Of a stretch of DNA of 64,000 bases, positions 1 through 7,873 are shown piece by piece. The DNA comes from Opitutaceae bacterium (GTDB lineage: Bacteria > Verrucomicrobiota > Verrucomicrobiia > Opitutales > Opitutaceae): assembly GCA_028280945.1 (NCBI GenBank), contig JANQKV010000055.1:62001-126000 (forward strand), in the 5' to 3' direction. The notes beneath the pieces were generated by a model. It was not told where the DNA came from and made no database searches. It worked only from the letters and a program-made list of their open reading frames with translations. Both the position numbers and the translations under genes were made by a program. Every line of letters begins with the position of its first letter. Within the stretch, counting starts at the first letter, position 1.

Positions 1-235
1 CCCGCCCCGGCCCGTGCGATCCGTGCGTGACCTGGAAGCGTTTTTTGACGCCCTGGCCAATCTCGAGCGTCGCCAGTCCACCGGCCGGCCATCACGAGCT
101 CCGTTTCCCATCAACGAGGGTGAAACCACCCGCCTTCGGAATGGATCGGCCAATACGATCACCCTGACCTTTGCCCCCGAGGGGCACCGCGGCGTCGCCG
201 CCTTTGTCAATGGAGAGAAAGCGGCCGCAGCTTAA
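1..235 (+). CDS. C-terminal fragment, probable DUF58 domain protein
   Basis: An open frame enters from the left edge (first complete codon at base 2) and stops at 235, giving about 77 residues of a C-terminus. Visible text includes DLEAFFDALANLERR and a beta-rich tail ending VNGEKAAAA. The fragment is too short to classify on its own. The call rests on the common MoxR-DUF58-transglutaminase gene order and on the 26-bp overlap with the transglutaminase gene downstream. DUF58 proteins have a vWA-like fold and are usually cytoplasmic or membrane-linked. The family call is inference; that this is coding sequence is fairly secure because the overlap indicates translational coupling. Confidence 0.5.
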   Translation, partial: PPRPVRSVRDLEAFFDALANLERRQSTGRPSRAPFPINEGETTRLRNGSANTITLTFAPEGHRGVAAFVNGEKAAAA

Positions 236-2390
236 CGCCGACGACCTCGGCCGCCTGCGCTGGGGACTGGGCGCCCTCATGGCCCTGTTGTCCGTGGTGA
301 CGGTGTTCTTCATGGACATCGATGCTTGGTTGTTGATGCCGGTGGTCGCGGTCGCGGCGATTGCGGCGCTGGTGCGTCCTACCTGGCCGTCCAAGCTGCC
401 CGGCTTCGTACACCGCCTGGCCTTCCCGTTTATCGCGCTGGCCTTCGTCTACGATCTGACCTCGTCGCAGGAACCGCTGCCCGCGCTCATCCGCCTCGCA
501 CTGTTGCTGATTCTTTACCGCGTCATCACCTATCGCCAACGCCGCGATGACCTGCAACTCGTATTGCTGGGTCTGTTTTTGGTGATTGTCGCCGGGGTGA
601 TCACCGTCTCGTTGTCGTTTGCGGTGCAGTTGCTGGCCTTCACCAGCTGCGCGTTGGTCATGTTGTTGGCGGTGACGCTGGAGCACGCGGACGGCCGGTC
701 CCCGAAGGCCTATGCGCCGGGGGTGGTGCCGAGCTGGACGCGCGGCAGCTGGCGAACGCACCTGGCGAAACTGCGAATGGCGACCGACTGGCGGCTGGCG
801 GCACTCGGCGCCGCGGCTTTCGGCGGCCTGGTGGTGCTCTCCGGCCTGCTCTTCCTCGCCATCCCCCGCTTTGACATTCAAAGCAGCCTCTTCATCGACC
901 GGTTGATTTCCCGGACAACCAAATCGGGGTTTTCCGAGGACATTCGTTTTGGTGAAGTCACCGCCATCACCCAGGACAACAGCCTGGCGTTTTCGGTGGA
1001 CATTGAGGACCCGGGGTTGATGCCGGCGGTGCCCTATTGGCGCATGGTGGTGCTGGACGAATACACCGGCGAAGGATTCCGGGTATCGTCGCAGTTCCGG
1101 CGCGATCTGAACCTGGGATCGATCGCCCGCTCACGGGTGAACGGCACCCGGTTGCGACCCGACTACGGCGCACCAACCTGGACCTTTTACATGGAACCGG
1201 GCATCAGCCGCTATCTGCCCCTGCTGGGCGACTTCTATACGATGTCGTTCACCGAGCCCCAATCGTTCGGTTTCCTTGAACAACTGCGGGTGGTGGCCCT
1301 GCGCCGCGAGCCACCAAAGATGTTTGCCTATCGGACCTGGAACATGGGCACGGCGGCCAACATGCTGGACGCCACCTTCGCCCTCGACCTGCGGGGAAAC
1401 CCCGCCCTGGCTGAACCTTTTCTGCACTTGCCGGACGATCCCACGGATCTCGCCCGCCTCGATCGTGTGCTGGAAAAGATCAGTCCCGCTCCACCGGTGA
1501 GTGCGGCGGCCTTCAGCGTGGCAGCGATCAACTGGCTCGAGCAGGAACACCCGTATGCCCTGGCCAGCGCCGTGCCCGAAGGTGAAGGCGACGCGTTGAT
1601 CCGCTGGCTCGATTCCGAGGCTTCGGGCCACTGCGAATTCTTCGCGGGGTCCTTTGTGCTCCTCGCCCGCGCCGCGGGTTTTCCGGCGCGAATCGTGACC
1701 GGATTCCGCGGCGGCACCTGGAATGAATTCAGCGGCAGCTTCATGGTGCGCAACTCCAACGCCCACGCCTGGGTGGAGATTTTCGACAACGCATCCAATT
1801 CCTGGATACGCTACGACCCCACCCCCGGGCACGAAGCGATTGCGGCCCGGGCCGCCGCCGCCTCGGAAACCGCCCTGGCCTCGCTGCGCGATGGCAGTTG
1901 GAACGCCCGGCTCGAGAGCCTGCGGGTCTTCTGGTATCGACGCATCGTCAATTTTGATATCGAAACCCAGGAGGCCATGGTCACCTCGACCAAGGAGTTT
2001 CTGCAAAACAAGTCGCGGGAGCTGGTGGCCTGGACGGACTCGCGTCTGGCGGCCTTGCGGGCCTGGGCAACCCAGCCGTGGAACCTCGATCGATTCGCTT
2101 GGATCGGTGGAATCCTCCTGGGATTCGGCTTGTTGAGCCTGGCGTGGCGAAAGGCCGGCCAGCGCTGGTGGCTGCAACTGCGGCGCAGCACGATCCGGCG
2201 CGCCGACCAGGACCCCGTGCGCCGGGAGGCCGCGCGATGGTTGCGGCGGGGACGCAGACTCGAAGCCTTCGTCTGGCCGCCGGACACCGAGGCCGCGTTG
2301 TTGCGGCTGCGGTTTGGCAACGACCAATCCTGGCCCGACCCGACGGATGTCTTCCGCGCAGCGCGGCAGGCGTGGCGGGGCCGGGATTAA
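210..2390 (+). CDS. Membrane transglutaminase-like protein (DUF3488 + transglutaminase core)
   Basis: This 726-residue protein has an N-terminal membrane region of several hydrophobic segments (roughly residues 12-225), an extracytoplasmic domain and one more membrane helix near 632-650 (FAWIGGILLGFGLLSLAW). The transglutaminase/cysteine-protease triad is visible: Cys475 in SGHCEFF, His519 in NAHAWVEIF and Asp536 in RYDPTPG. The family (DUF3488 plus transglut_core) is widespread beside MoxR and DUF58 genes; its substrate is generally unknown. ATG 210 was chosen because it overlaps the upstream stop by 26 bp; an in-frame ATG at 171 would extend far into the upstream gene. Its stop overlaps, tail to tail, the stop of the sigma factor gene on the other strand. 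Confidence 0.9.
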   Translation: MERKRPQLNADDLGRLRWGLGALMALLSVVTVFFMDIDAWLLMPVVAVAAIAALVRPTWPSKLPGFVHRLAFPFIALAFVYDLTSSQEPLPALIRLALLLILYRVITYRQRRDDLQLVLLGLFLVIVAGVITVSLSFAVQLLAFTSCALVMLLAVTLEHADGRSPKAYAPGVVPSWTRGSWRTHLAKLRMATDWRLAALGAAAFGGLVVLSGLLFLAIPRFDIQSSLFIDRLISRTTKSGFSEDIRFGEVTAITQDNSLAFSVDIEDPGLMPAVPYWRMVVLDEYTGEGFRVSSQFRRDLNLGSIARSRVNGTRLRPDYGAPTWTFYMEPGISRYLPLLGDFYTMSFTEPQSFGFLEQLRVVALRREPPKMFAYRTWNMGTAANMLDATFALDLRGNPALAEPFLHLPDDPTDLARLDRVLEKISPAPPVSAAAFSVAAINWLEQEHPYALASAVPEGEGDALIRWLDSEASGHCEFFAGSFVLLARAAGFPARIVTGFRGGTWNEFSGSFMVRNSNAHAWVEIFDNASNSWIRYDPTPGHEAIAARAAAASETALASLRDGSWNARLESLRVFWYRRIVNFDIETQEAMVTSTKEFLQNKSRELVAWTDSRLAALRAWATQPWNLDRFAWIGGILLGFGLLSLAWRKAGQRWWLQLRRSTIRRADQDPVRREAARWLRRGRRLEAFVWPPDTEAALLRLRFGNDQSWPDPTDVFRAARQAWRGRD

Positions 2391-2986
2391 CGGCGAACCG
2401 AAACCCTCAATCGCTGCAGCGCGCGGTAGATTCTGGTTTCAACACCGCGTGGAGAGCAGCCCACGACGGCTGCTATCTCCCGCACGCCCATGCCTTCGTA
2501 ATGGTGCAGCAAAACCGCGGTCTTTTGATCATGGGGCAATGCCATGACCGAGGCCTTCAGGTTTTGGAGATCCTCACGATGCGCCGCCGCATCAGCGGGG
2601 TCTTCCCCCGTATCCGCCAATTGAGAGAGCCAGGGACGAGGAGACTGTAGCGTGTCGGTCGCAGCTTCAATCGAATCCTCAGGGTGGCGACGCTGCCAAC
2701 GATGGCGCGAGCGGCAAAGATTCGCGGCAATCGTGAAAAGCCACGGGGTGAATGCCCGGTTCATATCAAATTTTTTCCCCTGGGTCAGGACCCGCACAAA
2801 CGTCTCCTGCACGATGTCGCCGGTGATATGCCGGTCCTGGGTGTAACGAAAAACAAAACTCTGCAACCGCTTCTCCCACCGCTCAATCAAGGGGCGGATC
2901 GCCTCGGCGTCGCCGGCCCGAAGCAATTCCATGCATTCGAGGTCAGTCACCTCATCTTTAAGTTCGGGGAACGAGGAGGGAGTCAC
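2387..2986 (-). CDS. RNA polymerase sigma factor, ECF family
   Basis: The protein has a region-2 segment (QSFVFRYTQDRHITGDIVQETFVRV, of which DIVQETFVRV is the core signature), then TPWLFTIAANLCRSRHR. A C-terminal region-4 helix-turn-helix follows, with LHHYEGMGVREIAAVVGC and VETRIYRALQRLR. This is the standard layout of a sigma-70 ECF factor of 170-200 residues. Start choice is uncertain: GTG 2986 overlaps the upstream gene by 29 bp, GTG 2950 would start 7 nt after its stop, and no strong Shine-Dalgarno sequence separates them. It lies directly downstream of a membrane protein with sensor/anti-sigma features and is probably co-transcribed with it. Its target promoters cannot be read from this window. 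Confidence 0.9.
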   Translation of the reverse strand: MTPSSFPELKDEVTDLECMELLRAGDAEAIRPLIERWEKRLQSFVFRYTQDRHITGDIVQETFVRVLTQGKKFDMNRAFTPWLFTIAANLCRSRHRWQRRHPEDSIEAATDTLQSPRPWLSQLADTGEDPADAAAHREDLQNLKASVMALPHDQKTAVLLHHYEGMGVREIAAVVGCSPRGVETRIYRALQRLRVSVRR

Positions 2987-3731
2987 GTTCGCTTTCGGTT
3001 GAAGGGGTGGACTCAAGCAATTCGAGCAACCGGTGGCGTTGTTCGGCAGAGACGATGCGGGACACCCGGGAGACATATTCCGACGTGGACCGGGAGGACT
3101 CGGCCTCGAGTTGGCGGAAGGTTTCCAGCACCCGGAAAACCTCCATGAAATCAACCAGTTCGCGCTGCCGCCGCAGGGCTTCGAAATCCTGCACCCTGTC
3201 CTCCGTTGTTCGCAGATCCTCGAAAAGGCGGGCAAACACGAGGTCGTATTCCCGGTGCAAGGCACGCAACCGGTCAAACTGGGCCTGGTCCAGACCCAAC
3301 TCACGCCGGAGCCAGTGGAGTGAACCGTCAACACTGCCGGCATCGATTTGATGCTGAACAGACGTGACCTCCGCAGGGGGGTTGAGACGGTAGAGCGGGT
3401 CGATCACAAGCCGATACTCGACCGAACGCGCCGGATTTTCGTGGTCTGAAACCAAATTCAGCAACAGCAGCGTCCCCACGCCACCCAGGAGCAGAAACAG
3501 CACTGCAAAAGCACCGGCAAATCCGGGCTGTTGCAGCAGGCGGGTCAGCCAGCCGAGCAAGGGCGAGTCGGGTGACGGCGATGTGGTCTGGTCGTGGCGT
3601 TGGCGACGTTCACCTTCCGCAATGACCCGATCAGCCAAAAGGGGATCCGGCCGCGGTTCGAATGTCCAAGCGTCAAGCCGGCGGTGCACGTCGTTCGAAT
3701 CGTCGGAGGAAGGTCTCATGGGGGCTGGCAT
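2958..3731 (-). CDS. Single-pass membrane sensor, probable anti-sigma / periplasmic metal-sensor-like protein
   Basis: The 257-residue protein has a cytoplasmic N-terminus (about 1-70) with the pattern HRRLDAWTFEPRPDPLLADRV, which resembles N-termini of small anti-sigma factors. One transmembrane helix follows at about 71-94 (FAGAFAVLFLLLGGVGTLLL). The periplasmic part is helical: LGLDQAQFDRLRALHREYD begins a long alpha region like CnrX/CpxP-type heavy-metal-resistance sensors, and continues to about residue 250. The gene precedes and slightly overlaps the ECF sigma gene, so it is the natural candidate to sequester that sigma factor. The ligand is unknown, and neither the anti-sigma role nor metal sensing is proven. 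ATG 3731 was taken; ATG 3719 is an alternative. Confidence 0.65.
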   Translation of the reverse strand: MPAPMRPSSDDSNDVHRRLDAWTFEPRPDPLLADRVIAEGERRQRHDQTTSPSPDSPLLGWLTRLLQQPGFAGAFAVLFLLLGGVGTLLLLNLVSDHENPARSVEYRLVIDPLYRLNPPAEVTSVQHQIDAGSVDGSLHWLRRELGLDQAQFDRLRALHREYDLVFARLFEDLRTTEDRVQDFEALRRQRELVDFMEVFRVLETFRQLEAESSRSTSEYVSRVSRIVSAEQRHRLLELLESTPSTESERDSLLVPRT

Positions 3732-3783
3732 CGAGAGGTTGCGACTCGGTGATGGAAGAAATATACGCCAGAAACCGAAAAAC

Positions 3784-3812
3784 TACGTCATAAAAAAATC
3801 TGACGTATTTTT
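3784..3812. promoter_or_regulatory. Dyad TACGTCA-N10-TGACGTA in a divergent promoter region
   Basis: A perfect 7-bp inverted repeat (3784-3790 and 3801-3807) encloses ten A/T-rich bases and is followed by five T. It lies in the 133-nt gap between the divergent sensor/anti-sigma gene (start 3731) and the secreted protein gene (start 3865). It could be an operator for either gene. It could also act as a weak intrinsic terminator in the rightward leader, since the stem is followed by a T run. Confidence 0.4.
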
Positions 3813-3864
3813 CTTCGCCGAGGCGTAAATCGAAATAACCGCCAACCACAACCGGGGACCTGTC

Positions 3865-4638
3865 ATGAACATTCGATCACTCACCTCACTCATCGCGATC
3901 ACCATCGTAACCGTGCTTCCCTCGCTGGCGGAAGAATCAATCCATGGCGAGTCAACCCCGGTGGGCGTAAAGGTGACCATGCGGCCGCAATTCCCGTTCA
4001 GCCTGTCCAACTCCGGTCTGACCGAAGGCCGCGCTTCCTTTCTTGTTGTGGTCGACCAGCAAGGCACTCGGCGCGACCACCTGCTCATCGAATGCTCGCA
4101 CCTCGAGTTTGCCAAGGAAGTGGAAGCGGTGTTGCCGGAATGGGAGTTCACCGCCGCGATAATCGAAGGTCAGCGGGTCAATGCCGTCACCCGGATTGAC
4201 GTCAACTTCCGCCAGACCGGCACCCTGATCTCCTTGTCCGGTGGGCAAACCCTGACCGGCATGTTCATCGACCAACTCGTAACCAATGCTGCCAACAATG
4301 CGTATCGCGTCTCTGACCTGAGCGAATTGGACCGGCTGCCGGAACCGATTCAGATCGTGGAACCATCCGTTCCCAGCTCTCCCGACATGAATCCGGCGGG
4401 CCTGCGAGTCGTGTATCACTTCTTCATCGACCAGACCGGACGGGTGCGCATCCCCCACCTGCGGGAGCGTGAGGTCATGCACATTGGAGAGCCCGTGTTG
4501 GACGCGCTCTACGATGCCTTGATGCAATGGGAGTTCACTCCCCCGACCATTGACGGGGTTCCGGTGGTAAGCCGGGCATCTCAACCGTTTTGGATTCGGC
4601 CCGCCGGCCAGGAAGAATTAGCCGAACACCAGGACTAG
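3865..4638 (+). CDS. Secreted protein with two TonB-C-like domains
   Basis: The 257-residue product has a signal peptide (about 1-22, cleaving near SLAEES). Two similar segments follow: about residues 50-115 (VVVDQQGTRRDHLL ... VLPEWEFTAAIIEGQRVNAV) and 185-245 (FFIDQTGRVRIPHLR ... ALMQWEFTPPTIDGVPVVS). Both have the variable-strand/helix/WEFTPxxxxGxPV pattern of the TonB C-terminal domain. There is no N-terminal membrane anchor and no proline-rich linker, so it is not a normal energy-transducing TonB; it is probably a soluble periplasmic protein. It is divergent from the sigma/sensor pair and shares its control region. The function is unknown. Confidence 0.75.
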   Translation: MNIRSLTSLIAITIVTVLPSLAEESIHGESTPVGVKVTMRPQFPFSLSNSGLTEGRASFLVVVDQQGTRRDHLLIECSHLEFAKEVEAVLPEWEFTAAIIEGQRVNAVTRIDVNFRQTGTLISLSGGQTLTGMFIDQLVTNAANNAYRVSDLSELDRLPEPIQIVEPSVPSSPDMNPAGLRVVYHFFIDQTGRVRIPHLREREVMHIGEPVLDALYDALMQWEFTPPTIDGVPVVSRASQPFWIRPAGQEELAEHQD

Positions 4639-4663
4639 ACAAAGGCCGCGCGGAGATATCGGC

Positions 4664-4960
4664 TCAAGCGCCACCGAGGACCGTTTCAAAAGCTGCCGCG
4701 AGCGCGGTGTCTTTCGCCGTGATCTTGCCGCCGGCGCTGTGGGTGTTGAGCCGCACGTCCACGCGGTTGTAGACGTTGGTCCACTCCGGATGATGATCGT
4801 GGGCTTCCGCCTCGAATCCGGCTCGCACCAGGAAACCCATCGCCGCCCGGAAGTCGGTAAACGTGTAAGTCTTGGCCAAGGCGTCACCGTCACGGGTCCA
4901 GCCCGGCAGGCCGGCCAGGGCGGTTTCGATTTCTTGGTCACTCAGAAGGGCGTCAGACAT
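4664..4960 (-). CDS. 4a-hydroxytetrahydrobiopterin dehydratase (pterin carbinolamine dehydratase)
   Basis: The 98-residue protein is full length for the PCD/DCoH family. The active-site signature EAHDHHPEW is at residues 52-60, with His54, His56 and His57, followed by VYNRVDVRLNTHSAGGKIT. The enzyme dehydrates 4a-hydroxytetrahydropterin in pterin recycling. In bacteria it either supports phenylalanine hydroxylase (PhhB) or acts in folate or molybdopterin metabolism. No hydroxylase gene is in this window, so no gene symbol is given. It is convergent with the preceding secreted-protein gene (25-nt gap) and divergent from uppS. Confidence 0.92.
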   Translation of the reverse strand: MSDALLSDQEIETALAGLPGWTRDGDALAKTYTFTDFRAAMGFLVRAGFEAEAHDHHPEWTNVYNRVDVRLNTHSAGGKITAKDTALAAAFETVLGGA

Positions 4961-5082
4961 GGGCTGAGTTTATGTTGCCCTTCCGTGCCGTCAAAACGGG
5001 CCGGCATTTTCAGTAAACCGCGCGACCGGTTGCGGCCTTGTAAAAGTCGTTCGTCCCTTGCTTACTGGCGATCTCCTTTCGC

Positions 5083-5841
5083 ATGGCCGAACCTACTTTC
5101 GCACACGTTCCTCGTCACGTTGCCATCATCATGGATGGCAACGGTCGTTGGGCCAAATCCCGAGGCCTGCCTCGCATCGAAGGACACCGGCGCGGGGTCG
5201 AGACGGTGCGCCGCACCATCGAGGCCGCCAACGATTTTGGCATCGAGTATCTGACGCTCTACGCGTTTTCGGTCGAAAATTGGAAGCGGCCCGAAGAGGA
5301 AGTGGGTGCGCTGATGAACCTCCTGGACCATTTCCTGCGCAAGGAGACCAAGACGCTGATCAAAAATCGGGTGCGTTTGCGGACCATTGGCCGCACCGAA
5401 GATCTCCCGCCCAAGGTTCGTCGCGAACTGGATCGCACCGTCGCCGCCACCGCCGAGTTTACCGAGCATACCCTCGTGCTGGCGCTGAATTACGGGTCGC
5501 GCACGGAGGTGCTGGATGCCGCCCGGGCCTATGCCGCCGGAGTCGCGGAAGGCAGGATTGATCCGGACGATCTCAGCTGGGAATCATTTGCCCGACACCT
5601 TTACACCGCCGACCTCCCCGATCCCGACCTTGTCATCCGCACCTCGGGCGAAACGCGGGTGAGCAATTTCCTGCTGCTACAGGCCGCCTACGCCGAGTTC
5701 GTTTTCCTGCCCATCTACTGGCCGGATTTCGGGCGCGAGGAATTTGCCGAAGCCCTCCACGAGTTCAACCGGCGGGAGCGCCGCTTTGGCCGGACCGGAG
5801 ATCAGCTCGTCGCGGTTGCCTCTGGCTCAGGAACGTCCTGA
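5083..5841 (+). CDS. uppS: Isoprenyl transferase (undecaprenyl diphosphate synthase)
   Basis: The 252-residue protein is a typical cis-prenyltransferase. It has the MDGNGRWAKSRGLPRIEGH motif with catalytic Asp18, then LTLYAFSVENWKRP and the RTSGETRVSNFLLLQAAYAE region that binds IPP. The enzyme condenses farnesyl diphosphate with IPP units to make the C55 carrier for peptidoglycan and O-antigen synthesis in the cytoplasm at the membrane. The usual SGEQRxSNFLxWQ reads SGETRVSNFLLLQ here, a conservative variant. It begins a block with cdsA, dxr, rseP and ispG, a common bacterial gene order. Confidence 0.95.
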   Translation: MAEPTFAHVPRHVAIIMDGNGRWAKSRGLPRIEGHRRGVETVRRTIEAANDFGIEYLTLYAFSVENWKRPEEEVGALMNLLDHFLRKETKTLIKNRVRLRTIGRTEDLPPKVRRELDRTVAATAEFTEHTLVLALNYGSRTEVLDAARAYAAGVAEGRIDPDDLSWESFARHLYTADLPDPDLVIRTSGETRVSNFLLLQAAYAEFVFLPIYWPDFGREEFAEALHEFNRRERRFGRTGDQLVAVASGSGTS

Positions 5842-5863
5842 GTTTATTGGACTTCGACTAACC

Positions 5864-6685
5864 GTGATTTCCCGCATCACCAGCACCGTCCTGCTTTGGG
5901 CTGCCGTGGCCGCCTGCGTGGTCTTCCTGGGTCCGACCGGGGCGATCTGGCTGATCAGCCTGATTGCGGTGCTGACGTTATGGGAGTTCTTCAAGCTCAT
6001 CCGGCGACTGGGGATCGAGCCATTCGACCGGGTCGGCATGGGAGCCGGTGCGGTCATCTGCCTCGGGCCCCTCTACCTGGAGCCTTATGGGATCGGCACC
6101 GGGCCGTTGTTGGCGTTGGCGGCGGTTGTATTCGCGGTGCGCATCCTCGGCGAACGGGCGGCGCCCAAACGACTCGACACCCTGGCATGGACGTTGTTTG
6201 GGGTAGTCTACATCCCGTTCATGATGTCGTTTTTGGTGCGAACCGTGTTGATCGACGACCCCACGGCAAAGACCGGACTGCTCATGGCGGTGTGGATGAT
6301 CGCGGTGGCAAAATTCTGTGATGTGGGGGCGCTACTGACCGGTCTGGCCTGCGGTCGCCACAAGCTGGCTCCCCAGATCAGCCCCAAGAAAACGTGGGAA
6401 GGCGCGGTCGGTGGCACCATCACTTCGATGGCGGTGGGGGCGGCTCTGGCCCACCTTTTTGCCGACCAAATGCCGGCGGCCTTCACCCCCGTGCTGGCTG
6501 CCATCGTGGCGCTGCCGATTGCGACCCTGGGCATCGTGTCCGATCTGGTGGAATCGATCATCAAACGCCATGCCGACGCCAAGGACACCGGGGCATCCAT
6601 CCCGGGAATTGGCGGCGTGTTTGACCTGTCCGACAGTTTGATTCTTACCGCACCGATCGGATTTGTGGTCTTCAGCCTGTTGTGA
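5864..6685 (+). CDS. cdsA: Phosphatidate cytidylyltransferase
   Basis: The polytopic membrane protein of 273 residues (from GTG 5864) makes CDP-diacylglycerol from phosphatidate and CTP. Family signatures are visible: ISPKKTWEGAVGG and, near the C-terminus, KRHADAKDTGASIPGIGGVFDLSDS. The last part differs from the textbook HGGxxDRxD by having IGG and DLSD, a variant seen in several phyla. GTG 5864 was selected because it lies just after the uppS stop and directly precedes the first membrane helix; frames further upstream lie inside uppS. Its TGA overlaps the GTG start of dxr (GTGA), indicating coupled translation. Confidence 0.93.
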   Translation: MISRITSTVLLWAAVAACVVFLGPTGAIWLISLIAVLTLWEFFKLIRRLGIEPFDRVGMGAGAVICLGPLYLEPYGIGTGPLLALAAVVFAVRILGERAAPKRLDTLAWTLFGVVYIPFMMSFLVRTVLIDDPTAKTGLLMAVWMIAVAKFCDVGALLTGLACGRHKLAPQISPKKTWEGAVGGTITSMAVGAALAHLFADQMPAAFTPVLAAIVALPIATLGIVSDLVESIIKRHADAKDTGASIPGIGGVFDLSDSLILTAPIGFVVFSLL

Positions 6686-7866
6686 GCGCGCCGGACTCCA
6701 ACCTACCGCGTCGGGTCGTCTTGCTGGGAGCCACCGGCTCAATCGGCGAAAGCACTTTGCGGGTCATCGAGCGCCATCCCGATCACCTGGAACTCGTCGG
6801 GATCGCAGCCCACTCCAATCACCCCGCGATCATCGAAATCGCCAACCGCCACCCAACGGTGCGACACGTGGCGCTCTTCGATGGCGGTGCGGCCAAGGAG
6901 GCCCGGTCATCCAACGGTCTGCCCAACGGGGTGCACGTAAGCACCGGTATGGCGGGACTCGTGGAACTGGCCATGTTGGCGGAGGCCGACATCGTGCTGT
7001 GCGCCGTGGTGGGCGTGACCGGATTGGAACCCTCCCTCGCCGCCATCCGCGCGGGCAAAGACCTCGCGCTCGCGTCGAAGGAGATCCTTGTCATGGCCGG
7101 GAAGTTCGTCATGGCCGAGGCAGAGGAGCACGGCGTCGCCCTGCGTCCCGTCGACAGTGAACACAATGCCGTGCAGCAGTGCCTGGCGAATCACCCCACC
7201 TCCGACATTGCCCGGGTCGTGTTGACCGCTTCGGGCGGCGCGTTCCGGGATCGCCCGCTGGCAGAGTTGGCCAATGTAACCCCAGCCGAAGCAATGCAGC
7301 ATCCCAACTGGTCAATGGGGCCCAAGATCACGGTCGATTCCGCCACCATGGCCAACAAGGGGCTCGAGCTCATCGAAGCGCGTTGGCTGTTTGACCTGCA
7401 GGCCGACCAATGCGACGCCCTGCTGCATCGGGGCAGCCTGGCTCACTGCATCGTCGAATTTACCGACGGGGCGATGCTGACCCATCTTTGCCCGCCTTCG
7501 ATGACGTTTCCGATCCAGCACGCCCTGCTGGCACCGCTGCGACTGCCACCGGCGGATGATCCGTTGAAACTGACGGAAAGCTTCGCGCTCGATTTTGAAC
7601 CGCTGGATCGAGAACGCTTCCCCCTGCTCGACTTGGCGCGCGACGCCATGCGGACCGGCGGCACGGCCCCGGCGGCTTACAACGCGGCCAACGAAATTGC
7701 CGTGGCCGCGTTTCTGGCGGAGCAGATTTCCTTTCCCCGCATCGCAGCGATCGTGGAACAAACCCTCGCGCGGCTTGACCACTTCGATCCTACTGATCTC
7801 TCTGCGGTGATCACCCAAGATGCCGAAGCGCGCCGCGTCGCGACTGCTTTGCTCGCCGGGAACTAA
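6682..7866 (+). CDS. dxr: 1-deoxy-D-xylulose 5-phosphate reductoisomerase
   Basis: The 394-residue enzyme carries out the committed step of the MEP isoprenoid pathway (DXP to MEP, NADPH-dependent, metal-requiring). The NADPH fingerprint LLGATGSIGESTL is at residues 14-26. The metal/substrate region has ASKEILVMAGKF and RPVDSEHNA. The flexible-loop and substrate motifs TASGGAFRD and MQHPNWSMGPKITVDSATM are intact, as is NKGLELIEARWLF. The start is GTG 6682 inside the cdsA stop. It works with ispG in the same cluster and supplies precursors for UppS. Confidence 0.97.
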   Translation: MSAPDSNLPRRVVLLGATGSIGESTLRVIERHPDHLELVGIAAHSNHPAIIEIANRHPTVRHVALFDGGAAKEARSSNGLPNGVHVSTGMAGLVELAMLAEADIVLCAVVGVTGLEPSLAAIRAGKDLALASKEILVMAGKFVMAEAEEHGVALRPVDSEHNAVQQCLANHPTSDIARVVLTASGGAFRDRPLAELANVTPAEAMQHPNWSMGPKITVDSATMANKGLELIEARWLFDLQADQCDALLHRGSLAHCIVEFTDGAMLTHLCPPSMTFPIQHALLAPLRLPPADDPLKLTESFALDFEPLDRERFPLLDLARDAMRTGGTAPAAYNAANEIAVAAFLAEQISFPRIAAIVEQTLARLDHFDPTDLSAVITQDAEARRVATALLAGN

Positions 7867-7873
7867 ACTGCCC

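Noticed and set aside
1131-2327. A 398-codon minus-strand open frame over the transglutaminase gene
   Set aside because: Shadow of a gene with a clear catalytic triad; no signal or domain in the antisense product.
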